Under the pieces are notes generated by a model. The model was not told where the DNA came from and did not search any database. It was given only the letters and a program-made list of their open reading frames with translations. Of a stretch of DNA of 64,000 bases, positions 7,823-14,911 are shown piece by piece (the first letter of the stretch is position 1; each line of letters begins with the position of its first letter). The DNA comes from Nonomuraea terrae. Lineage in GTDB: Bacteria > Actinomycetota > Actinomycetes > Streptosporangiales > Streptosporangiaceae. The position numbers and the translations under genes were made by a program. The stretch spans positions 1 to 64,000 of the forward strand of contig NZ_SMKQ01000023.1 in NCBI RefSeq assembly GCF_004348995.1. The letters run 5' to 3'.

Positions 7823-10066
7823 TCAACCGCAGTTGGCCCAGCTCACCATGCCGGTACCACCGGTGCTCGTACTGCCCTCGAAGCGGACGCACTTGCCCTT
7901 GCCGGGCAGCTTCACGGGGCCCGCGTAGAACTCGTACATGCCGATGTCGGTCTTGCGGGGCAGGCCCTGCACCTCGATCGTGGCGGTCACCTTGGTCGGC
8001 TTGCCCACGTCCGCCGTCTTCATGGTGACCACGCAGTTCTCGCCTGTGGAGGCGTTGTAGAGCTGGACGGTCTCGCCACCGGCGAACGGCATCGACCGCT
8101 GGACCTGGAAGCCGTTGCCGCAGACCTGGACCGGCGAGTGCGGGTTGCGCATCGGCGCGGTCGTCGCCGGCTTCGTGGGCGCCGGCTTCGTGGGCGCCGG
8201 CTTCGTGGGCGCCGGCTTCGTGGGCGCGGGCTTCACCACGGTCGTGGTGGGCCTCGCGGTCGGCTTCGCGGTCACGGTCGGCTTCGCGGTCACGGTCGGC
8301 TTCGCGGTCACGGTCGGCTTCGCGGTCACGGTCGGCTTCGCGGTAGCGGTGGGCGCCGGCTTGGCCGGGGTCTGCGTCTGCGGCGGCATCGCCGTCACCG
8401 TCGCCGTCGGGGACGGTGTCACCGTCACCGTCGGGGTCGGTGTCACCGTCACGGTCACCGTGGGCGCGGGGGTAGCCGTAGGCGTGGGGGTCGGCTCGGA
8501 GGTGCCCGACGGATGGACGACGGGTTCCTCACTGGCCGACGGCGTAGGCGTCGCCGAGCCTGTGGCGGTCACCGTCACCGTGGGCTTGCCCGTCTCCGTC
8601 TGCACGAGCGTGGGCTGCGTGCTCGGCAGCACGTACTGGGTGACCTGCGGCGGGTTCGGCACGGTGCTGAGCTCGGGCGGAGTCGGCGTCGTCCAGTCCG
8701 ACGGCAGCACCATCGGGCCCACGTCGTCCGGGTCCGCGGTCGAGGCCCACGGCACGGTGACGTCGGGCTGGGTCTGCTGCGACTGGCCCGTGGCAGGCTG
8801 CCCGGGCTGATCGGGCCGCCCCGGTTCCGCGGGCTGACCCGGCCGATCGGGCTGGCCGACGCCGTTGCCCGTCCCGGCCATGCCCGCGCCACCATCGGAC
8901 GGGCTCGCCCCCACCTGCAGGGCGACGGGCTCGAAACGCTGCGTGGAGGCGTACTCGTTGGCGCCCCACAGGCCGACGCCGGACAGCAGCGCCAGCGCGC
9001 CGACCGCGGCGGCCAGTCCGATCGGGAACGGCCTGCGCGGCCCACGTGAGGACACCGTCTGCCCCTGGAGCGGCTGCTGCGGCGCGTCCTGCGACGGACC
9101 CCATGTGGGTCCCACAGGCGGTGGCGCCACGCCCTGCACCGGCCCCGGGCCGGCCTGCATGGGAGCGTTGTGCGGAGGGCCGCCAGGAACGGGTTCCTGC
9201 GGCAGCGGCCCCCACTGCTGGGTCGGGACTATCGGCGGCATCGGCGGCATCGGCGGCACGCCGGTGACCGGTACGCCCTCGATCGGCGGGACCGGCGGCT
9301 TTTGCGCCATGACCGCGGCGTCCCCGCGCTTGTTGCCGAGGAGCTGCAGCAGAGCCATGTACGTAGTCGGACGCCGCCTGACGTCCTTGTCCAGAGCCAG
9401 CAGCACCACCCGCCGCAGCGGGTCAGCCAGGTCGCCGACCTCGGGCTCCCGCTCCAGCACCGCGCCGGCCTCGTGGCCGAACGGCGGCTTGCCGGTCGCG
9501 GCGAAGACGACCAGCGCTGCCCAGGAGAACACGTCGGCGGACGGACCGTAGCCCAGCCCGTTGATCTGCTCCGGCGCCCGGTAGCCGATCTCGCCGACGG
9601 GCTCGCCGAGATCGGCGTCCGTCACGCGAGGGCCGTCCGAGCCCATGATGATGTTGTGGGGGGTGAGCCCCCGGTGCGTGATGCCCGCCAGATGAACCGC
9701 GGTCAGCGCGGTGAGCACGCCGGCGGCCATCCGCTCCAGCGCGTCGCCCCGGAGCGGGCCGTCCTGAGCCACGACCTCGGCGAGAGTGCGTCCCTCGACG
9801 TGCTCGCGCACCACGTACGACTGGTCGCCGTGCTTGCCCGCCTCCAGCGTCCTGGCGACGTAAGAGCTGGACACGCGTTGCACTCCGGCGAGACGAGCGA
9901 CATCGTCATCGTCCGATTCCGGAGCGGGCAATAATTTGATCACACGTAACGGCGCGTCGTCGGACTCCCTGCCGAGCAAGGCCGGTCCACGCGGACCTTC
10001 GGCCAGTCGCCCGCAGATGACATACGCGCCCAGGTTTTCTGGATCACCCGGCCGCTGGGGGTGCAT
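7823..10066 (-). CDS. Membrane pseudokinase with SapA-like extracellular domain (copy 1)
   Basis: A 747-residue protein. Residues 1-250 have a Hanks-type Ser/Thr kinase fold: ATP-site lysine K44 in RVIKLL, APEQ motif and DVFSWA helix. The catalytic HRD is HRG (131-133), the following lysine is Thr, and the glycine loop is degraded (LAEGPRGPALLG). TDADLG keeps a DFG-like Asp. A membrane segment (IGLAAAVGALALLSGVGLWG) comes near residue 355. A Pro/Thr stalk with tandem repeats follows, and then a roughly 100-residue C-terminal domain resembling Streptomyces spore-associated protein A (CGNGFQVQ, NCVVTMKT, YAGPVKLPGKGKCVRF). The start at 10066 has a GAAGGG site seven bases upstream and matches copy 2. 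It lies downstream of the full mycosin. Probably a signalling scaffold and not an active kinase. Confidence 0.85.
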   Translation of the reverse strand: MHPQRPGDPENLGAYVICGRLAEGPRGPALLGRESDDAPLRVIKLLPAPESDDDDVARLAGVQRVSSSYVARTLEAGKHGDQSYVVREHVEGRTLAEVVAQDGPLRGDALERMAAGVLTALTAVHLAGITHRGLTPHNIIMGSDGPRVTDADLGEPVGEIGYRAPEQINGLGYGPSADVFSWAALVVFAATGKPPFGHEAGAVLEREPEVGDLADPLRRVVLLALDKDVRRRPTTYMALLQLLGNKRGDAAVMAQKPPVPPIEGVPVTGVPPMPPMPPIVPTQQWGPLPQEPVPGGPPHNAPMQAGPGPVQGVAPPPVGPTWGPSQDAPQQPLQGQTVSSRGPRRPFPIGLAAAVGALALLSGVGLWGANEYASTQRFEPVALQVGASPSDGGAGMAGTGNGVGQPDRPGQPAEPGRPDQPGQPATGQSQQTQPDVTVPWASTADPDDVGPMVLPSDWTTPTPPELSTVPNPPQVTQYVLPSTQPTLVQTETGKPTVTVTATGSATPTPSASEEPVVHPSGTSEPTPTPTATPAPTVTVTVTPTPTVTVTPSPTATVTAMPPQTQTPAKPAPTATAKPTVTAKPTVTAKPTVTAKPTVTAKPTARPTTTVVKPAPTKPAPTKPAPTKPAPTKPATTAPMRNPHSPVQVCGNGFQVQRSMPFAGGETVQLYNASTGENCVVTMKTADVGKPTKVTATIEVQGLPRKTDIGMYEFYAGPVKLPGKGKCVRFEGSTSTGGTGMVSWANCG
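8167..8226 (-). repeat. Four tandem 15-bp repeats in the pseudokinase stalk
   Basis: Four identical copies of CCGGCTTCGTGGGCG on the + strand encode repeated PAPTK units on the - strand, part of the extracellular Pro/Thr stalk. This is coding repeat, not CRISPR. Confidence 0.95.
8261..8350 (-). repeat. Five tandem 18-bp repeats in the pseudokinase stalk
   Basis: Five copies of CGGCTTCGCGGTCACGGT on the + strand, the last with a few changes, encode TVTAKP units on the - strand. They suggest slippage-driven length variation of the extracellular stalk. Confidence 0.95.
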
Positions 10067-10101
10067 CTGCATTCCCTTCGCTTTTGCACGATCTTGAAGG
10101 G

Positions 10102-10145
10102 ACATTCAACCAAATCAGTCACATCTGCATCAGTGGTTTCGGACA
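10102..10145 (-). promoter_or_regulatory. Conserved 44-bp element upstream of pseudokinase 1
   Basis: This non-coding stretch matches 13702-13745 at 36 of 44 positions by eye, with no gaps. It sits 35 bases before its start codon, against 34 bases for the other copy. Shared blocks include ACATTCAACCA, GTCACAT, GCATCAG and GTTTCGG (+ strand). It is probably a shared promoter or operator, or untranslated leader; the sigma factor is unknown. Confidence 0.55.
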
Positions 10146-10168
10146 CGGGTTGATATTTCACTACCACG

Positions 10169-11317
10169 TCACGTTCCGGACACGCGGCCGGCGCGCCATC
10201 CCCGCCGCCGCCCGAGGGGGACGAGGAGCGCGAGCGCGCCGACCACCATGACCGTGATCAGCACGCCGACGCCCACGGCCATGGAGACGTCGACGGCACG
10301 CTGGTCGCGCGGCGGCGCCTTGGCGATCGCGCCCGGAGGGAGCGCGGGTTGCGGCGGCTCGGCGACGACCGGCGCGCTGGCCTCCTCGTAGGGCAGCACC
10401 GCCGTGAGCGCGAGCAACGGGTTCACCATCCCGGCGCCGGCGCCCGCGCCGGTGCCGCCGTCCGCGGTGGCGATGATGCGACGGCGCACCTGGTCCTGCG
10501 TGAGCTTGGGAAAGCGGGCCCGTACCAGCGCTGCCGTGCCGGCCACGTACGGCGTGGCGAAGCTCGTGCCCTCCAGCCCGCGCATGTACCCGCGGCCGGG
10601 CCACGGCGCGGTGATGTCCACGCCGGGCCCCAGCACGCCCACGGGGGTGGCGGCGTTGGAGGAGTCGGCGCGGCGGCCGTCCGGACCGGCCGCGCCAACG
10701 GCCAGCACGCCCTCGTAGGCGGCGGGATAGGCGGGCACGTCCTCGTCGTCGGGGCCCGTGACGTTGCCCGCCGCGGCGACCACGACGACGTCCCGGTCGA
10801 GCGCGCGCTGAACGGCCGCCCTCAGCGCCGGCTGGTCGGAGGCGCGTACGGAGATGTTGATCACCTCGGCGCCCGCCGCGACGGCGTCGTCGATCCCGTT
10901 GACCAGTTTGGCGACGTCACCCTCGGTCTTGTTGCTCTGCTTGATCACCACGATCTCGGCCTGCGGCGCGACTCCGTGGAAGGGGACTCCGGCGTAGTAG
11001 CGGGCGCTGACGATGCCCGCCACGGCGGTGCCGTGACCCACGCAGTCGCGGTAGTTGGTGTGCGTCTCGTCGATGATTTTGGAGATCTGCATCTGTGGGT
11101 GGTAGTCCACACCGCTGTCCACGATGGCGACGGTGACCCCCGCACCCTGGGTGAGGCGCCAGGCGTTCTTGATGTCGAGCCGTTTCTGCGCCCACGGCTC
11201 ACTGGCGGGCAGCTTCAGCAGGCCCTTCTTCGGATTGCAGTCCTCGTCCGCGGCCATGGCGGGTGCGGCGACGAGTTGCAGGGCGAGCGCGCTCGCCACG
11301 AGGGCGCGACCAATCAT
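10169..11317 (-). CDS. mycP: Mycosin, membrane-anchored subtilisin-like protease of the T7SS
   Basis: A 382-residue S8-family protease. It has a signal peptide (RALVASALALQLVAAPAMA) and the intact triad motifs AIVDSGVD (Asp), GHGTAVAG (His) and GTSFATP (Ser), with the oxyanion Asn in AAGNVTG. A proline-rich linker and a C-terminal membrane helix (VGVGVLITVMVVGALALLV) follow. Mycosins are anchored outside the membrane and are needed for a stable, active T7SS complex. The start at MIGRAL was preferred over the upstream GTG at 11353 because the truncated second copy starts identically. A conserved leader (11361-11396) precedes it and pseudokinase 1 follows. Confidence 0.92.
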   Translation of the reverse strand: MIGRALVASALALQLVAAPAMAADEDCNPKKGLLKLPASEPWAQKRLDIKNAWRLTQGAGVTVAIVDSGVDYHPQMQISKIIDETHTNYRDCVGHGTAVAGIVSARYYAGVPFHGVAPQAEIVVIKQSNKTEGDVAKLVNGIDDAVAAGAEVINISVRASDQPALRAAVQRALDRDVVVVAAAGNVTGPDDEDVPAYPAAYEGVLAVGAAGPDGRRADSSNAATPVGVLGPGVDITAPWPGRGYMRGLEGTSFATPYVAGTAALVRARFPKLTQDQVRRRIIATADGGTGAGAGAGMVNPLLALTAVLPYEEASAPVVAEPPQPALPPGAIAKAPPRDQRAVDVSMAVGVGVLITVMVVGALALLVPLGRRRGWRAGRVSGT

Positions 11318-11360
11318 GGCCGAAAAGCGTAGCTTGCCGGAAAGAACCGGCACGGGCAGT

Positions 11361-11396
11361 CCGGTGATCAGCGGAAGAAGCCCTGGCGCCTTCGCC
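11361..11396 (-). repeat. Conserved leader of the duplicated mycosin module
   Basis: These 36 bases match 14045-14080 at 32 positions by eye. Both copies lie upstream of a mycosin start and contain CGGAAGAAGCCC on the + strand. At the other copy this segment forms half of a terminator hairpin; here only one arm remains. It marks the 5' edge of the duplicated unit. Confidence 0.7.
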
Positions 11397-11426
11397 GACT
11401 CGTCGTGTCACGGCCTCTGGCGGGGT

Positions 11427-11459
11427 CGGCGTGGCCCAGGCAGAGCCTGGGCCACGCCG
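11427..11459 (-). terminator. Hairpin terminator after pseudokinase 2
   Basis: A perfect 15-bp stem (CGGCGTGGCCCAGGC with its complement) and an AGA loop, located 33 bases past the pseudokinase 2 stop. It separates the two mycosin-pseudokinase units. Confidence 0.85.
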
Positions 11460-11492
11460 GCCACGGATCCGAGGGGCCTTCTCCGGCGGGGT

Positions 11493-13667
11493 TCAGCCGC
11501 AGTTGGCCCAGCCGGTGCTCGTGCTGCCCGAGCCGGCGCTGCCGGACACGCGCACGCACTGGCCCTTGGCGGGCAGCTTGACCGGGCCGGCGTAGTACTG
11601 GAAGCTGCCGCTGTCCGACTGGCTCCCGCCGCCCTGCACCTCCAGCGTGACGCTGACGGAGGTGCTCTTGCCGACGTTCGCGGTCTTCATGGTGACCGCG
11701 CAGTTCTGTCCGGTGCCGTTGTTCCACAGCTGGTACGTCACACCGCCGGAGAAGGAGCTGGAACGCTGGACCACGAAGCCCGACCCACACACCTGGGTGG
11801 GCGTGTGCGGGTTCTTGACCGGCGCGGCGGCCGCCGTCGGCTTGGCGGTGGTCTTCGTCGGCGTCGGGGCCGGCTTGGCGGTCGTCCTCGTGGGCGTGGG
11901 TTTGGCGGTCGTCGGGGTCGGGCGTGCGCTGGTCCTGGTGGGCTGCGGCTCCCGCGTCGGGGTCGTCCGCCGCGTGGGCGTCCGGCTCGCAGGCACGGTC
12001 TTGGTCACCGTCGCCTGGGGCGAGCTCTGCTTCTTGGCCTTCGCGGTCGGCCGCGCGGTGCTCACCGACGGCGTGGGCACCGCGACCGGCTGCTTCGGCA
12101 GCGGCGCCGGGGTCGCGGGCACGCTCGGCACGGAGGTCAGCTCGGGCACCACCGGAGAGGCCGGCGTCCATTCCGACGGCAGCTCCATCGGGCCGACGTC
12201 CTGGTCAGGGCTGATGGTGCCCCAGGGCACGACGGCCTCGGGCTGCGCGTCGCCGGCCTGATCGGAGCCCTGCGGTCCCTGGGCCGGCGCGGTGCCCACC
12301 GGCGCCGGGATCCCGCCCCGGTCGGCCTGCGCCGCGGCGGAGTCGACCTGCTGGAGCTCGACGTATCTGGTGGCGCCCCACAGGCCGACGGCCGAGACGA
12401 GCGCGACCACGCCGACTCCGGCGACCACCATCACGGGGAAACCCCGACGCGGGGGCTGGGCAGGGTGACCGGGCGGCCTACGCTCGTCCCTGACGGCGTT
12501 CGGCGGCTGCGGAGCGCCCTCCGGCGGCCCCCACATCGGCCTCTCTGGCCGCTGCGGCGGCCCTGCGAGGGGGACGTCGTTCACCGGCCCCTGCGGCGGC
12601 GCCCCGTGGGGCGGCACGTGCGGCGGCGGTCCCTGCGTGAACGGCCTCTGCGCAGGAGCCGTCGGCCCCTGACCCGGCACGCCACCGTTCGGGCCCTGGG
12701 CCGGACGCCACATCGGCCCTTGGGCCGGCACACCGGAAACCGGACCCCCCGGCACCGGACGCGCACCGGGATCCCCCGCCACCGGCCCCGGAACGGGACC
12801 GCCCAGGACCGGACCGCCGGGAACCGGGCCCTGGAGCGGCCCCGGCGCCGGGGCATCGGGGGATGATCTCGGGAGGGGGACGCCCTCGACGGGCTCCTGG
12901 GCGGCGGCGGGCGAAGGAGTATCCCCGCGGTGGTCCCCGAGCATCCGCATGAGCGCGTTGTAAGCGGTCGGCCGCGCCCTCGCCTCCTTTGCCAGGGCCG
13001 CGAGCAGCACCTTGCGCATCGGCTCGGGCTCCATGCCGACCTCGGGCTCGGCGTCGAGCACACCGTCCCGCCCGGCGAACGGCGGCTTCCCCGTCCCGGC
13101 GAACACGACGGTCGCCGCCCAGGCGAACACGTCCGCGTACGGCCCGTACTGGAGGCCCTTCATCTGCTCGGGCGCCTGGTAGGCGGCCTCTCCCGCGGGC
13201 TCGCCGAGGGCGGCGTCGGTCACCCGGGGGCCGTCGGGCCCGAGGATCACGTTGTGCGGGGTGAGCGAGCCGTGCGTGAGGCCCGCGAGGTGGACGGCCG
13301 ACAGAGCGGTCAGCACGCCGACCGCGACCCGTTCCAGCGCGTCCCCGCTCAGCGGCCCGTCGTCGGCGACCGTCTGCGCCAGGCTCTTGCCCTCGACGTG
13401 CTCGCGGACGACGTACGGCCGGCCCTCCAGGAGTCCCGCGTCCAGGACCCTGGCGACGTACGAGCTGGAGACCCGCTTCGCGCCGAGGAGCCGGGCGGGC
13501 GCGTCAGGGCCGGGATCCGGTTCGGCGGGGAGCACCTTGACGGCGACGGTGGGCGCCTCGGCCGACTCGCGTCCGAGGAAGACCTCGCCCCTCGGCCCCT
13601 CTCCCAGCAGCCCGACAATCTCGAAAGCACCGATCCGCTCTGGATCCTCAGGTCGCAACGGGTGCAT
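11493..13667 (-). CDS. Membrane pseudokinase with SapA-like extracellular domain (copy 2)
   Basis: A 724-residue paralogue of the protein at 7823-10066 with the same order of parts: kinase fold, Pro-rich linker, membrane helix (FPVMVVAGVGVVALVSAVGL), Pro/Thr stalk and SapA-like domain (CGSGFVVQ, NCAVTMKT, YAGPVKLPAKGQCVRV). The ATP-binding half is better kept (LLGEGPRGEVFLG, VAVKVL with K44). However, HRD is HGS (132-134) and DFG is ALG in TDAALG, so both catalytic and metal-binding Asp are gone. The start at MHPLRP has a GGAAGG site seven bases upstream. It follows a truncated mycosin and ends at its own terminator. Unlike copy 1 its stalk has no perfect DNA repeats. Confidence 0.85.
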   Translation of the reverse strand: MHPLRPEDPERIGAFEIVGLLGEGPRGEVFLGRESAEAPTVAVKVLPAEPDPGPDAPARLLGAKRVSSSYVARVLDAGLLEGRPYVVREHVEGKSLAQTVADDGPLSGDALERVAVGVLTALSAVHLAGLTHGSLTPHNVILGPDGPRVTDAALGEPAGEAAYQAPEQMKGLQYGPYADVFAWAATVVFAGTGKPPFAGRDGVLDAEPEVGMEPEPMRKVLLAALAKEARARPTAYNALMRMLGDHRGDTPSPAAAQEPVEGVPLPRSSPDAPAPGPLQGPVPGGPVLGGPVPGPVAGDPGARPVPGGPVSGVPAQGPMWRPAQGPNGGVPGQGPTAPAQRPFTQGPPPHVPPHGAPPQGPVNDVPLAGPPQRPERPMWGPPEGAPQPPNAVRDERRPPGHPAQPPRRGFPVMVVAGVGVVALVSAVGLWGATRYVELQQVDSAAAQADRGGIPAPVGTAPAQGPQGSDQAGDAQPEAVVPWGTISPDQDVGPMELPSEWTPASPVVPELTSVPSVPATPAPLPKQPVAVPTPSVSTARPTAKAKKQSSPQATVTKTVPASRTPTRRTTPTREPQPTRTSARPTPTTAKPTPTRTTAKPAPTPTKTTAKPTAAAAPVKNPHTPTQVCGSGFVVQRSSSFSGGVTYQLWNNGTGQNCAVTMKTANVGKSTSVSVTLEVQGGGSQSDSGSFQYYAGPVKLPAKGQCVRVSGSAGSGSTSTGWANCG

Positions 13668-13701
13668 GCCCAAACCTTCCACCAGCAAAGCATGATCGGG
13701 C

Positions 13702-13745
13702 ACATTCAACCAGATATGTCACATAAGCATCAGGAGTTTCGGTCA
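13702..13745 (-). promoter_or_regulatory. Conserved 44-bp element upstream of pseudokinase 2
   Basis: Counterpart of the element at 10102-10145 (36 of 44 identical), ending 34 bases before its start codon. Its upstream end overlaps the stop of the truncated mycosin. Conservation here, while the mycosin between the copies decayed, suggests it is under selection. Confidence 0.55.
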
Positions 13746-14015
13746 TGCGCTGACATAGCCCGTGCCGGTGAGATCGGCCCGGCCGGCCAGGCGGATCTGG
13801 GGATGCTCCAGGTCGACGCCGCTGTCGATGACCGCGACGGTGACGCCCGCGCCGGTGGACAGCGGCCAGACGCGCTTGGGGTCGAGCCGTTTCTGCGCCC
13901 ACGACTCGCCGACCTGCATCGTGCCCCGGGGCGGCCGGCAGTTGTCGGGGGCGACGGCGGGCGCCAGCGGGACGTGCAGGGCGAGCGCGCTCGCCATGAG
14001 GGCGCGACCAATCAT
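13743..14015 (-). pseudogene. Truncated mycosin (second copy)
   Basis: Ninety residues that align with the start of the full mycosin: signal peptide (MIGRALMASALALHVPLAPA), ESWAQKRLDPKRVW, GAGVTVAVIDSGVDLEHPQI. The frame ends in GYVSA soon after the catalytic Asp region. The His and Ser motifs and the membrane anchor are absent, so it cannot be a protease. It sits where the full mycosin sits in the other module copy. A secreted fragment could still be made, but a degraded duplicate is the simplest reading. Confidence 0.85.
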
Positions 14016-14063
14016 GAGGAAAGAGGGTAGCCCGCCCGATTCATCCGGTAATCAACGGAAGAA

Positions 14064-14085
14064 GCCCCGGCGCCGTCGCCAGGGC
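14064..14085 (-). terminator. Hairpin downstream of the WXG100 gene
   Basis: A 9-bp stem (GCCCTGGCG pairing with CGCCGGGGC on the - strand, one G-U wobble) and a 4-base loop, 14 bases after the WXG100 stop. It probably terminates or attenuates transcription into the mycosin remnant. Confidence 0.55.
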
Positions 14086-14098
14086 CTCAGACCGTCGG

Positions 14099-14371
14099 TC
14101 ACTGCGTCGCGGACTCGATGTTCTGGCGGTACGTGCCGATGACGCGTGACGCCTCCCTGAGCTCGTCCGACATGCGCTGGAACGAGACCTGGTAGTTGTC
14201 CCACGCCTGCTTGAAACGCACGGCGCCCTGACCGGTCCACACCGTGCCGACCTTGGCGGCCTCCTTGCTGAGGGCGCCGATGACGGCCTGGACCGCCTCC
14301 GCCTGCCGGTCGAACTGGCTGGCCATCGCCGCCATCTCGGTCGGGTCGCCGCCTAGCATGCTCTGGCTCAT
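14099..14371 (-). CDS. WXG100 family ESX-type secreted protein
   Basis: A 90-residue protein with two helices joined by the WXG turn (GTVWTGQGAVRFKQAW, near residue 45), the standard size of EsxA/CFP-10-like T7SS substrates. A good GGAGG site precedes the ATG. It is the first gene of the - strand block leading into the mycosin and pseudokinase modules. A classical C-terminal YxxxD/E signal is not clear: the end reads GTYRQNIESATQ, where YRQNIE is close. Secretion through the local T7SS is inferred. Confidence 0.9.
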   Translation of the reverse strand: MSQSMLGGDPTEMAAMASQFDRQAEAVQAVIGALSKEAAKVGTVWTGQGAVRFKQAWDNYQVSFQRMSDELREASRVIGTYRQNIESATQ

Positions 14372-14499
14372 GCATACCTCCTGGAAGGGGTGAAAGCGCC
14401 CTCACCCTAAGAGCGGCCCACCGGCCGTCGCCCGGGTTATGCCAAGCGGCTATGGTCTACCAGAGGATCGTTCGGATGCGTTCAGGGAGCAGTCCGCAC

Positions 14500-14876
14500 A
14501 TGCGGGAAGTCGTGGTGACCGGCGGCGGCATCGGCTACGCGATCGCGGCCAGGAGCACCGGATCCGGCTCGTACGGCGCCGTCAAGGCCGCCCTGGAGTC
14601 ATGGACCGCCGACCTGGCCGCCGACCTGGCCGCCGTTCTCGGCCCCCGGGGCGTCACCGCGAACGTCGTCTCCCCCGGCCTCGTGCTGGACACCGACTTC
14701 TTCCGCGGCCGGATGACCGGCGAGGGCGTCCGGCGGCGCGTGGCCGACACCCGTAACGGCCGGCCCGGCACCCCTCCGACGTGGCCGATACCGTTCTGTT
14801 CCTGGCCTCGGCGGGAGCCGGGCACATCACGGGGCAGGTGCTCCACGTGAACGGCGGCGCGTACCTCAGCCGCTGA
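14500..14876 (+). pseudogene. Degraded short-chain dehydrogenase (SDR)
   Basis: The frame begins MREVVVTGGGIGYAIAA, a Rossmann start, and jumps straight to the catalytic helix GSYGAVKAALESW, skipping about 130 residues of a normal SDR. It continues through GVTANVVSPGLV and changes frame near 14780. In the new frame the typical SDR end is readable ([19 protein letters not shown], then [12 protein letters not shown] and TGA at 14874-14876). An internal deletion plus a frameshift make it a pseudogene. Confidence 0.8.
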
Positions 14877-14911
14877 ATCGAGATGAGAGACACGAGGAAG
14901 GACGTGGTCCG

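Noticed and set aside
8167-8350. Direct repeats that might suggest a CRISPR array
   Set aside because: Units are 15 and 18 bases, contiguous without spacers, and in frame inside a gene.
8115-9551. Several long + strand frames over the pseudokinase 1 stalk
   Set aside because: Repetitive Gly/Val or Arg/Gly strings that mirror the Pro/Thr stalk coding on the other strand.
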